A stretch of 55,087 nt of DNA. It comes from Purshia tridentata. Lineage: Eukaryota; Streptophyta; Magnoliopsida; Rosales; Rosaceae. Positions 1 through 12,200 of the stretch are shown piece after piece; within the stretch, counting starts at the first letter, position 1; each line of letters starts with the position of its first letter. Under the pieces are notes generated by a model. That model saw only the letters and a program-made list of their open reading frames with translations, was not told the origin of the DNA and made no database searches. The position numbers and the translations under genes were made by a program. The stretch lies in NCBI GenBank assembly GCA_003254885.1, contig QANT01003448.1:1-55087 (forward strand), given 5' to 3'.

Positions 1-1450
1 TGAAACTAGGTACTTAATCCTAAATTTCTATTAAAAATATGATAAGAATAATATTATTGATAAAATAATATTTAAGAGTTTCTATCTCTTCAAAATAAAT
101 AGTCGAAAACTTGTTTTATCTTTCCCCATGAATAAAATTACTTATACATCCCGCCACTATCTACCAATCTTAATTTTACTCCCACATCATTAATCTTAGC
201 TCTGTTAATCAAAGAGCTAGACTTCTAGTTAACTATTAAATATCTAGAATATATTATTCTTCACTATTTCATCATTATCATTAAAGGAATAACCTATGAA
301 GAATTGGTGGAGAAAGTGTTAGTTTTCAAGGTTTACATGGAGAGTTTATGGAGAGAATTTTAGGTTATGGAGAATTTATTTTTTGGGTTACCATGGGTCA
401 TGAAGCCTACAAAACTAGCAACAAACTAATACGGGAATGAAAAATAAAGAGCATGTTAATATTATGAAACTCATTCTTGCATAAAAATTAAACACAAACT
501 TGTACTAACAACAATGCTACACTTACCACATTTTTATATTATAATTTTATACCATCTTATGTAGTAATATACATGGCATTCATACATTGAACACTAAAAA
601 AATAAAAATAAAAACGCTAAAAATAAAAAAATACCCCGCCAGTACAATAATGACACGTAAGATGGTACAACAAACATGGTATAAAAATATGGTAAGAATA
701 GCATTATTGTTGTATTAATGTAGTCATATATTTTTGTTACCTCAATAAAATTAGTGGTGTATATCCAATTTTTTACTCTTCTATTTTTTGGCAACTATAT
801 GACACATTTTCAAGTGTAGACTTTGGAAGCTAATACCGTAGTCGCATCAAATCTAAAAATCTTAAATTCAAATCTCATAAAAGTGCACCAGGTTCAGTTG
901 CACTTTCTGTTTCTGATTTGCTTCTTGCATGGAACTTTATACTTCCACTCCTATTTTAATAAAATGGAATATTCTACAGCAAAGGCAGAAATATCCTCAT
1001 TGTACTTGTTGGAATAATATGGGAGGCTGCTTTTGGTGCGCACATCACACATGACATGCGTGATGCGTCCATTGAAGTAAGACATGGGCCGATCCTTTTG
1101 TTTGGCTACTTAAAAGTTAATCAAATCAAATAATAAGTTTAGAAAACTTAAGAATTTTAAACCCCCACTTAGTGCAGAAATCAAACTTAAATAAAATTAT
1201 AAGTCATAAAATCACATAAAGATTAGTCTCCATTACAATAATACAATATAGACACATGGAAGGGAATAGATTAGAGAGTAAAAGTGTACAAAAAGAAAAA
1301 GGCAAAGTATATTTGTGGTGATTTGACAAATTTCTATTTATTCATTGATTTTTTTGGAGAGAACAAAATCATGCCCAAGATTACACCCAGCTTGCTTTAT
1401 GCGCACAATTGCACACATTCATGAATCATGATACATCCAATTACTACGTA
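1..1450. other. AT-rich intergenic region, no gene seen
   Basis: No reading frame here resembles a known protein, and the open frames are short and low in complexity. I see no clear repeat boundaries. The last few hundred bases before 1733 are probably the 3' untranslated and downstream region of the ACLB gene, which runs toward this end on the minus strand. Confidence 0.6.
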
Positions 1451-1732
1451 CTCTGTCCTCTCTCTCCTAACAACCACAAAAGTGAAACCAAGAAATTTGT
1501 ACGTAAACATAACTTTGTTTAGTAAAGTGATCGAGGGTTCTCTCTTTTTTTATCAACTTTCGATACAGCTTACAAATGAACATAATACCAGCTCCAGCAT
1601 TAATTAGCAGTACAAACACTATTCTAACAACTGAACAATCAATCATTCCAGCAAATTGCAGACTCCACAACCTTGAAAACAACAATGGTCGTCGAAAGCA
1701 GGCTGGATTTGCACCTGCTATCGGGTATTTTT

Positions 1733-4700
1733 TCACTTGGTGTAAAGAACATCCTCCCATGGGTGGCGGTATAGGGGCTGCTTCAACCTCTTCTGGTCAA
1801 AGGTGTGCCTGAGATTTAGAGCAGGGAGCAATCGGTCAGATAAAGGTATATTCTACAGAATTATTAAGTAAAATGATGTCCTCCCTCTCTTATTTATGCG
1901 ACCCACCACTGGACCTCATTGCCATCAAAGACAATCCTTTTTTCTTGTATTCCCTCCCCTCAATGCCAAACCCAAGTATCTAAACCTATATCTATACCCA
2001 ACAAATAGCAAATTGACTACTTTAGTCATTATAAGTCATATCTGTATCAGTGACCATAGGACCGTAGGACCACCTAATCTGTTTAGAGACCACGTGAAGT
2101 CCAAATGCATTGTCCATGTGCTAGACTATATGCCAATGTGGAATCAGTATTCTGATTGTTCACGTGTCAATATCAAGAATATGATAGGCAACATAAAACT
2201 ATCCTAACTAATCTACCAAAGAAAAAACTTACTGTAATCCTATTCAGTACTTACCCAATCAAACCAATTGAACGTGCCAGCACAAACAGGCCATTCAGAT
2301 AGCCAATCTCAACAATCTCGTCAACCTCTTGCTTGCTGAACATTCCACTACCAGCAAGGAGATCCAAGAACAGGGATCCAATTGCACCATCTACATTAAG
2401 GACCAGGTTGTTTGCCTTGGAGAGTGTGTAGGTTTCAACTTGTACAGCATATTCCATGTACTTGACAGAAGGGAAATGCGTGCGTGCGAACAGTTGTAGC
2501 AGCTCTACTCTCTTATCTCTGTTGTCCCCTCTCTTGATCCTTTTCCACAGCAAGAAAACAAAAAATTCCAACAATAAGATTTCCTATGCAGCCACTAAAA
2601 TCATTAAAAATTGAACCACTAGTTTATAATGTTAAAATTTTTTTAGAACTCTCAATACCTGTGCCCAATCCCTGGCACACGAATGCCCTTCTTTTTCATG
2701 CTTTCGACAAACTCATAAGGTGTAAGATTCTGATGAAACACAACAGAGGGATAGCTTGTTAGAGTTAAAACATCACTCTAAGGTGTCAATGTTCAACGAT
2801 TACAAACATAATGCCCAATAAAGCTTACCTTGTCATATGCATCCTTGAAGTATCGAGCAGCATCATCAACGGCACCACCAAATCGTGGACCAATTGTGAG
2901 TAAACCTGTTTCAGAAGTTCATCTTTGAGTATTCTATAACAAAATCATTTCTGATAAGCCCAGTCCATAAAGTAGAAAATTTTGTTAAAAAAAAGAAGAA
3001 GAAGGATTCAGTGGCAATATATCTACCTGAGACAAGGCAGGAGACGAGGTCCTTGCCAGCCCTAGCGGTTACTATTGTGTTGTGAGCACCAGAGACGCAA
3101 GGACCATGGTCAGCACATAACATGATGCATATCTGATATCAATGTCATATGTATTAGTGAAAGAGCTAGAATACACAATGTTTCTCCTAGGACAAGAAGA
3201 GCTACACTTTTAAATAAACAAAAGTTAAACCAGGATGATAAAAATTACGAATAAGCAGCTCTACAGTAATCAACAACCTACCTCAATAAATTGAGTACAG
3301 TAACGGGGAAGGCTGCGTTTGAACCACAGAAGAGAGATAACATCACCCACACCGTATCCCTGTTCAACAATGGACGACATGGGTACACCAGCATAGCATG
3401 GTTCCTCACCTGCAAAGTGGATAAAAATAATGAGTCGATGAAACTGGTGTCTAAAATATCAAAGAAATCAATAATATATAGAACATCATTGGATTCAATA
3501 CACACCTCTGTCATCAGAGATTGTGGATATAATATGAGTAGGGGCACGGACTTTTCCACTCTTAATTGCAGTGTTAAGATCTTCAGGTATTTGTGGAGGC
3601 TTAAATTCCTTCACTGGTGGAATCTTCCCTTCTTCAACCTGTGGAAATCAACCAAATATATAATTTTAGACAGCCATGGATACTAATGGATTTACAGAAC
3701 TTTGTCAAGCTATTTTTGTGGCATTTTGCTCAAGGAATGCTGTAAATTACCAGTTTCTCAAATGTTTCCTTGATAGCAGTTTCTAAGGCCTCATATGAAG
3801 TGGGAACAACAGCTCCAGCATCCCTCAGTGCTTGATTCTTTGCTTGTGCAGACTCTAACTCACCACCACTTTTAGCGCCCTGATTTAGACAATGTCAAAG
3901 AAGATTCAGAATTTTTAACCCTTTTACTGTCTTGGGAAGAGACTAATCAAGGGAAGGTTGAAACTGAGATGTTAACTTACAGCATGTCCGAATTGTACTT
4001 CGGATTTGAAAAGCGTTGCACAAGTTCCACTAACCCAAGCAACCACTGGTTTGGTAACTTTCCCCTGTTTCAAAGCTTCAACTAGAGAATACTCGTCTCT
4101 CCCACCAAGTTCCCCAAGTACAACAATAATTTTAACCTGCATAAGATCAGAACATCAGATTGCAAAAAGGATAAGGGAAAAAACCCAAATTGGGATCATT
4201 TTAACCTGCTTTAGATCAGAAAATCAGATGCAAAAATGACAGGGAAAATGAAAACTGGGAATAGACAATCACATTATCATAACTTGCATCCACATAAACA
4301 TAAGAATCTTTAAATATTGACCACTAAAACTTGCACGAATATAGTATTAGAAACATAGTTTCTGGTTCTTAAGGACACTGATTAGACAATTCATCTTTTG
4401 GATTGTGCACCATAAATTTATACAAGTTGATAAAGAATACTGACGACCCTCACACAGAATGAAAATCATGGACAGGCCTTGAAGAGAAATAAGTGAGAGC
4501 AAAATACCTGGGGGATATTGTTAAATCGCAGAACATGGTCAGATAGTGTAGATCCTGGGAACACATCACCTCCAATAGCAATACCTAAAGAATTCCAAGA
4601 ACATACCCAAATTGTATTATAAACTTTGCGTGCACACATTAACACATTAAGGCAGCCATGAAGATTAAATTAAACAGAGCAGCAACAAATGTGGATACCT

Positions 4701-6037
4701 TCATAAAGACCATCTGTTACACGAGCTACAGTGTTGTACAATTCATTAGACATCCCACCCTGCAATGGCAACAAATTTTTCTCTAAGAATTCTAAACACA
4801 AATATGACTTTCTTGACAAAGCAAGGCACATTGCAGTTTGGATAAAACAGTTGAAACTCATGGCACTTGCCGAACTAGAACTAATCTCAGTAGTGTTTCT
4901 CATAGCTATGGGCATAGGACAGAAATGAATGAACTCAATCTCACAATAAATAGCATAATGTAATGTGCTAAATGTTTAATATATGTGCATTCTGATAAAT
5001 TCTACATACCCAATGAATGACCAAAATTATCTGACAATTTAGATATCGATTTGAGAGTGGGCATAAAAAATAATTAACAATGAAACAAAATTGCATGCAA
5101 ATAAGGGAAAGAAAAAGGAAAAAGCACTCTGGAATAGCTACACACAGATTTGGAGACAAAACCAACGGATCCGGGCCTGTAAAGCTTGCAATGAATGATA
5201 TTATCAATTGTTCCAGCAGTGTCACCAATCTTAAAAGCACCAGCTTGAATTCCTCCAACAGTGGCTGGGCCAATGACAACCTGCAAACATTATCAGCATC
5301 AAAATTAGTACCGCATGGTCATTTGCCTAGTTAGTGCAATTCAGATGACTTCATCAATTGTCTAACCTTGTTGTTTGCCCGTGCATACGCAATCAATTGC
5401 TTAGCGTCTGACTCGGGTACACCTTCAGCAATGATAGCCACAACTCTGATGGTTGGCTGCTTCAGAGCAGCCATGGATGAAGCAGCAGCACTGCAGATAA
5501 TATCAACATACATTCATCATAAAGAACAATAATAGACGCGCTGCACCCGAAAATATTATTAATGGAATAAAGCACTGACCTTCTGAATGAAGCAAAGTTG
5601 ATGAAGACATCGGCAGTAGGGTGTACAGCACAAGATGTTTCAATGCTGCAAAGTTACCAACAAGAAGGTCAGTCTCGACCGCGTAAAAAGCATAGTTAAC
5701 ATCTAAAAAACATAACAACAGATGAAGAACCTACGTTGAGTGCACTGGTATGGCGATTTCCTCTCGACCGAAAAAGAGTTTCTGGAATCCCTCAGCGCCG
5801 GGGTTAATGATTCCAGCAACCGATGGTGTTTCCCTCCCTGTCACAAAGCTCAGTTACTACATTTACACTCCTTTCCAAACAAACATAATCGAGATCAAGT
5901 GGGAAATAAACATTGAAAACCATGAATTAATACACACCACAAAGGAAGTCAAAATCCAGCATGCGCTGGATTGGGAGTTGCTTGTAGTTGTAGAACAACG
6001 CTTGAGTGGTGCGCGAGAACAGTTGTCCGGTGGCCAT
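1733..6037 (-). CDS. ACLB: ATP-citrate synthase (citrate lyase) beta subunit
   Basis: This is the catalytic beta subunit of cytosolic heteromeric ATP-citrate lyase, which makes acetyl-CoA and oxaloacetate from citrate and CoA with ATP, supplying cytosolic acetyl-CoA. Exons in coding order are 6037-5938, 5837-5735, 5645-5580, 5490-5367, 5280-5146, 4759-4699, 4584-4508, 4136-3981, 3879-3751, 3638-3506, 3409-3282, 3132-3027, 2905-2829, 2729-2659, 2539-2255 and 1808-1733. They sum to 1827 nt (608 aa), the usual plant length. The N-terminus reads [12 protein letters not shown]. The CoA-ligase-like half carries a KSGGMSNE segment, and VQFGHAGAK holds the histidine expected to be phosphorylated. The citrate-synthase-like half includes PGIGHR and the end is DVLYTK. 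All junctions are GT..AG. A 5'-UTR intron is likely (donor at 6544, acceptor before 6065). Intron 7 holds a duplicated acceptor (see findings). The paralogue cannot be told. Confidence 0.96.
4131..4243. repeat. Tandem duplication spanning an ACLB splice acceptor
   Basis: Two imperfect copies with a 69-base offset each hold the motif TTTAACCTGC (4131 and 4200) followed by similar AGATCAGA/ATCAGAT sequence. On the minus strand each copy carries a splice acceptor plus the first bases of the ACLB exon. Using the distal copy would add 69 nt and bring in an in-frame stop, so the proximal one (exon start 4136) is the functional site. Confidence 0.75.
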
Positions 6038-6628
6038 GGTTTCCGGTCAAGATAATCTCCGACTTCTGAACATATGAACAAGAAACCAAAACATTAACTA
6101 CTGCTAGAGTGATATATGATCCAAACAAAATTATAAGGTAGATCAAAAGCCAATTATTCAATAAGGTAGATCTACGACGTCGAATTTAGGAAAGCTAAAG
6201 CCAACCGGATCCCAATTTCGGTTACCTAACAGATCTCTACGCAATGTACCTAACAGAAACCAACCAACCAACCAAACAAACAAAGAGCAGGAGTGGGTAC
6301 CAATCCAATTACCCAAACAGAAGAGAAGCAGATCTTAAGCTTCCCTCCTAATAGTCCTAGGTCCTATATATGCAACAGCGTCGGAGAAAACAAAACAGAG
6401 CATCAACCTCGTCCTCCTCGAGAACATCAAAACCCGGACAGGAAATGGGATCAAACCAAACAGCGTATAGGATCTGCTAGATGGGTTTGGTTGGTCAACC
6501 AGAAATCCAGAGTAGGAATTAGAGAAAGAGGAATTGGAGTTTACCTGCTGAGCCTGAGAGAGTGGAAGGATACACTTGGGTTTTGGGTGAAAATGTAAAT
6601 GCTGGAGTTTGGGGAGGATAGAGGAGCG

Positions 6629-6635
6629 TTTAAAT

Positions 6636-6636
<1 letters not shown>
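6629..6636 (-). promoter_or_regulatory. Probable TATA box of ACLB
   Basis: On the minus strand the sequence reads TATTTAAA. It lies about 85 bases upstream of a likely 5'-UTR donor (CAG|GTAAAC, exon edge 6545) and directly downstream of a CT-repeat tract in the gene's sense. This is a plausible core promoter with transcription starting near 6600. Confidence 0.5.

Positions 6637-6677
<41 letters not shown>
6637..6677. repeat. (GA)n microsatellite in ACLB promoter
   Basis: A nearly pure GA run, read as CT in the ACLB sense, directly upstream of the proposed TATA box. Pyrimidine patches and GAGA tracts are common in plant core promoters, so length variation here could alter expression. Confidence 0.85.
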
Positions 6678-6680
<3 letters not shown>

Positions 6681-7087
6681 TCAGTGAGTCTGAGAGAGGA
6701 CGGAGAGGTGCCACCAACGAGAAAGGGAGGGCGGGGTGAGCTGGTCACGTGGCGGAAGGTAGTTAGCTCACTGACACTGACTTGTATTTTTTTTTTAATT
6801 AATATTTTTTGGCGCTGTACAATATTTACTACTCTTGTTCATGATTGTGTGGGAGTCTGACTTTGAGAGTGGTGGCTGGTTGGGGGTAGGTGGATGTGGA
6901 TCCAGGGACCAAGCCCCGAGGGGTTGGCTTGACCCTAAATATGGACAATTTTTACTCACACGACTTTCATTTCTATAATTCTACTCCTTTTTATTTTCAA
7001 CAAAATAAAGGGTGCTGTTCAACACTAATTTTCCCTCCAAATAAGCATAAAGTACCAACCCACCATAAATTCTTTGTTTTTTTTATA

Positions 7088-7983
7088 GGGTTAATTACAT
7101 TTTTGGTCTTTGTGTTTTACACGAAAAATAAATTTAGTCCTTGTGGTTTCAAAATTCTAATTTTGATCCTTGGGTTTTCGTTCATTAACAATTTTGGTCC
7201 TTCAGTGGTATTTTACAAATTACATGTATTTATCTATATATAAAGTCAGAAGAAGAGTAAAATGGTTAAATTTATGAATTTCAAAAATACCCCACTTAAA
7301 AAATAGGTATTCATAATATTATTTATTAATAAAACACAAAAAATGTAAAATAGAATAATTAAAATAAAAAAACAAAAAAATAGTATTACACCCTTGTTTT
7401 TAGCAACTCACTTCCACGCAACTATTATTTTAAGACAAATAAATTTTTAAAATTTTTAATTAAATATTTAGAAAACGCGCAACACTCGTGGCAAGAGACT
7501 AGTATATATAACGGGAGAATGAAGAGGAAGGTTAAACATTCAAAAATCCAACATTGCCTTTTGTTAATTAAAAGATTAAAATCAAACAACTTAATATTTT
7601 GAGAGTAAAATAATAAAATAGAATAATTAAAATTGAAAAATAAAATGAAATAAAAAATCACACATCTCCTTATTTTTAGCAACTCATTTACCTCCACTAA
7701 TTCTTTTGTAAGAAGAATAATTTCTTTTTTAAAAAAATTCTATTTAAAAAAGGTCAAAAAAACATATATAAATATTTAAGGATGAAAATTGCAAATGGAC
7801 AAAAACTCAAGGATCAAAATTAGAAATGGACAAAAACCCAAGGACCAAAACTGGAATTTTGAAACTACGAGGACCAAATTTGTTTTTGGAGTAAAACCCA
7901 ATGACTAAAATTAGAATTTTAAAACTACGAGGACCAAATTTGTTTTTGGAGTAAAACACAGGGACTAAAAACGTATTTAACCC
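7088..7983. mobile_element. TIR transposon remnant, about 896 bp, non-autonomous
   Basis: The left end begins GGGTTAATTACATTTTTGG and the right end, reverse-complemented, begins GGGTTAAATACGTTTTTAG. The two arms stay similar for about 95 bases (GTCC..TGTGTTTTAC..AAATTTRGTCC..AAAATTCTAATTTT). The right arm has an internal tandem repetition of about 66 bases (GAGGACCAAATTTG twice, near 7870-7950) and shorter repeats of about 30 bases near 7780-7850. The interior is AT-rich with no transposase frame. I could not define a clean target-site duplication. Long repetitive TIRs suggest a Mutator-like non-autonomous element, but the superfamily is inferred. Confidence 0.75.
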
Positions 7984-9168
7984 TTAAATTAAAACAATTT
8001 TAAATGGCTTTCCATTTTTAATCATTCTTTTCTAGACTTTTACCTCACCTCTCTCTTTCTCCCTTTTCTATTTTTCTACTTAAGAGTTGAACTTTGACCT
8101 ACCCTAATAACAAGGTTGTTTATATTCTTGAATCATCTTTGACCTAATATATGGTGTTTTTGCTTTTTGTTTAATTCCATGACAATTTTGATATGCTAAT
8201 CGAGCAAATATAGACAGAAATAAAAGAATTAGTGGAAAGTGGAAACTAACCGAATCTTGTATAAACCTTGACATAAACGATAATATAAATATAGGAATAC
8301 ATGATTTCTTAAAAGCCTTCAAGCTTTTTCTTAATGAGTGGCAGTCTTCCATAGATTCATATAAGTTCAAATTCAGATAATTTATTTACAAGTAAAATAC
8401 TAACACATGTATGTGTTATATTATTTGAGATCTAAATTTAAAATAAGAGAAATTTGAAATATTATATTTTATTAATAAAGAAAAGTTAATTTGTATATAA
8501 TCGCAACCCTTCAATACATTAAAAAGTATTTATATCGGGTCAAATTAAATTTTTATATTACTCCGATACCCTTTTATAAAAAACAGCTCTTTTGCGGAAA
8601 GAAGTTACGGACAAACAAAAGAGCTCTTTCACACTATCAGTGGGCCCCTCTTACACTACCAATGGACCCCCTAACCTGCACTCCTCTTGTTCTGTAATTT
8701 TTCTGCATTTTTGTTCCACGCAAGAAACCCTCTCCCCCTTCTATGTATTACACTTTATTTTTTATAAATATGGATTTGCCGCACACTAATAGTAAGTGGG
8801 GTGTCCTACTTACTCAAGGGCTTTAGGGATTAACATTTAACAAAACAAGTATACAACCAATTACTTTCTACTTTCAAGGCTCAACTTTTGATGAATATAT
8901 ATTACACTAATAATGTACATAATTAATTTGATTCATAAACTTAATTGTTAAAATCTGAGCTGGTCGTTACTCGTTGCCGGACCGGAACTCAAAACACAGT
9001 AAAGAAGTGGACCGGCACAAAACCCCTATTCCACAGTCACTAACCCGAAATCCCAAACCCATTAATAAAACCCGTCCCTCGGTCCCTCCCGCTCGCAGAG
9101 CTAAGAGCCGCGACCACTAGCAACTCCCTTTTGTACTCCCGACACTCGTCTCTCAGAGACCTTCAACC
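7984..9168. other. Intergenic / ARP4 upstream region
   Basis: An AT-rich spacer with no recognisable coding sequence. The last 150 bases (9020-9168) are much more GC- and CT-rich and are probably the ARP4 core promoter and 5'UTR. There is no clear TATA box. Confidence 0.5.
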
Positions 9169-9221
9169 ATGTACGGAGGCGGTGAGTACATTCAAGACCT
9201 ACTAACACTTGCATACTATCA

Positions 9222-9265
<44 letters not shown>

Positions 9266-12200
9266 GAATTCTTTGTTTGGCTTGCAGATGAGGTATCAGC
9301 TATTGTAATTGACCTCGGCTCGCACACTTGCAAAGCTGGCTACGCCGGAGAAGATGCACCCAAGGCCGTCTTCCCATCAGTAAGTGCATATTTGTAACCA
9401 ATATTAGCTCATCTGGTTATTCTGAGTCACATTTTCTTTAGCTGGTTTTTTTTTTCCTCAACTCATAATTATCTCAAAAACAACTTTGTTGCTTTGAGTG
9501 AACAAATAATGAAAACTTGTAGTATCCTGGGTCAAGTTAATGGCAATGCAGAATGTGTGTGGCTTTGCAACTACCCATTTGGAAATTTTTAAGCTTACAA
9601 CTAATTTGGGTACATATTTGGACCCCTTTTAAGCCATCCTTGCTTCAACAACTATTGGCTTTGTAGACTGTCAAAATTTTTCATCTTGGTGTTGTAGTCT
9701 TCTGTGTTTATGTGCTACTGCTGGTTACCTTTTTATAGTGATTAGGTGCAAAATTTGTTTACTATGTTGTAAATTTGTAATCTGTTAATTTGATATTTTT
9801 TTTCTTATTATTAATTCATATGGAAATTAAAAATTGAAAGCTAACGTTGTTATATGTTTTTATCTTTTAAGGTTGTCGGAACAATTGATCAAATGGAAGT
9901 TGATGAAACCGAAACAGAAAAGAACTCTGGATCTGCTGTAGATCCAAAAAATAATTCCAAAACTCTTGATTCTGACAAACCCAAGGGAAAACGCAAATTA
10001 TATGTAGGATCTCAAGCCTTAGGGTTTCGTCGGGATTACATGGAGGTCAGTTCCTTTATGATAAGCTTTTGTCATTGGAGTACATATTAGATCTTTTTCT
10101 ATAAGATCTTGATTACTACTGCTGTTCTATCAGGTGCTCTCACCCGTTAAGGATGGAGTTGTTGTTGACTGGGAGGCTGTGGAGGGTATATGGGACCATG
10201 CTTTTAGGTAACTACTGATGATTGAATCAGTATTATGGTTTAAAATTTATTTTCTGGCTTCAATTTTTGATTAATAACTTAATGTAAGTAAGATAATGGC
10301 ATGCACGTACTGCAGCACACTCAATGGTTTTCTTCTTCTAGTTCTACTAGGCTTTATGGACTACTCCTATTTCAACTAATATGGCTGCATAAACAGAGTT
10401 GGCTTGCGCTAGTCTATTAAATTTTTAGTAACATTGGGAGATTACGATCTATGAATAATATCATGTAAAATGGTTAATGTTGTATCTAGTACGCATTTCT
10501 TTCATACCCTATTAGTGAGGTAATAATTTGGTACAGACCACTATTGACACTGATCTGATTTTGTCAGAAGAATATTGATGTTGTTATTAGAGAGGATATT
10601 GATGCCATCTATGGGATTGATCTTCATATATTGAACATTAAAGATTTATGTAATATTGTAGCTTCACTATATCACTTGAAAACTCGTATTCAATGGTTTC
10701 ATATAATGTGAAGGCTTGGTTTTTATCTTTCCCAGTTATTTTTCCATCTAGCAATTTCTATTTCCCAATTATTTAATTCTGCTTTAGCATATTACCATAT
10801 CACTAAGTGCTTTCTATTCTTTTCAGGGAATGTCTATTGGTTGATCCTAAAGAGCATCCAATGCTACTTGCAGAACCATCTTCTAACACCCAACAGCAGA
10901 GAGAAAGGTGATCTGGAAATTATTGACTTTTCTCATTAGCTCACAATTGTGACTATCAAGTCAAACCAAAATGCTTATGTAAATGTTTATTTGTGATAAA
11001 CATGGACTTCACTGATAACCCTGTGCCTCTTAAAGCTAGTTTTTCTTGTTTTCCTTCTTAGTGTTTGCTTAGTTAGCTTTTTAGACATAATAATTTCTTT
11101 GAACAGATAAATTTTAGAGATTTTATTGAACCAACATATTTAAAACTTTTGCATCATTATCTTTTGTGGAGGTGTATGATGTAGTGCCACCCAATATAAT
11201 ATCAACATACATGATGTCCTATTAGGCTTGTAAATGGTATCATGACCTTTAATATTAGGCTATTTAATGGATATGAATTTATTTGTTATTACTTACAAGG
11301 CCTGAAAATATGATATACATGATGTATAAGCAAGTCTGAAAAAAATATCTTTCTTGTTGTATAGGCTCATGCATTCATTATTTTTCTGTACTGTTGTTGC
11401 TTGCTTTGATATTTTTTTTTTTAGCTTGTAATAATTGCCCAGTCCACTTGATAAAAAGTTTTTTTTTTTTAAATTTTAAAATATATGTATATAAATGATA
11501 AATATTTATGGTTTAATTGCTTGTATTTTGTACATCATTATTTATGGCTTAATTGCTGTATCTTTAGATTATTTTGGCTTTTATGTTAAGTGATTGAGTT
11601 TTGTCTTGTACCTGACAGGACGGCAGAGCTTATGTTTGAAAAGTACAAAGTTCCTGCTTTATTTTTGGCCAAGAATGCTGTACGCCCTTATCCATCTCAC
11701 CCCTTTGATTCCAACTTGTAGAACATAGATTACTATTACATAATTTGTTCTTTCCTTCGTTTAAAAATCAGTCTGTGATTGGTGAGTGACTGAAATATTT
11801 TGTGATGACAGGTTCTCACATCTTTTGCATCAGGCCGTGCTACCTCGTTAGTAGTTGATTGGTAAGAGATTACATAATTTGACCATCATTACTGGTTCAC
11901 TCTGTACCTACTTGCAACTGCATCATTCTTACACATCTTCTTATCTCAATAAGCAGTAGCATATAATTTGGCATATCTTTTCTATGGTTGCTTTCTTTCA
12001 TTTTCACACTTATACCTGAGCTTATTTTAAGTCTTCACTTGGTGATGATATAGCTAGAGTTTCATAATATATTTTAATGTCCTGATATTAGTTCTAGGAA
12101 GAACCAAAAGTTTCCCACTCCAATGGCAAGTTGAAGTTTCAAAAAGTTTTTAATATAAGATTTGAAAATTTTTTGCTTGCAATGGAACATGCAGAAATCA

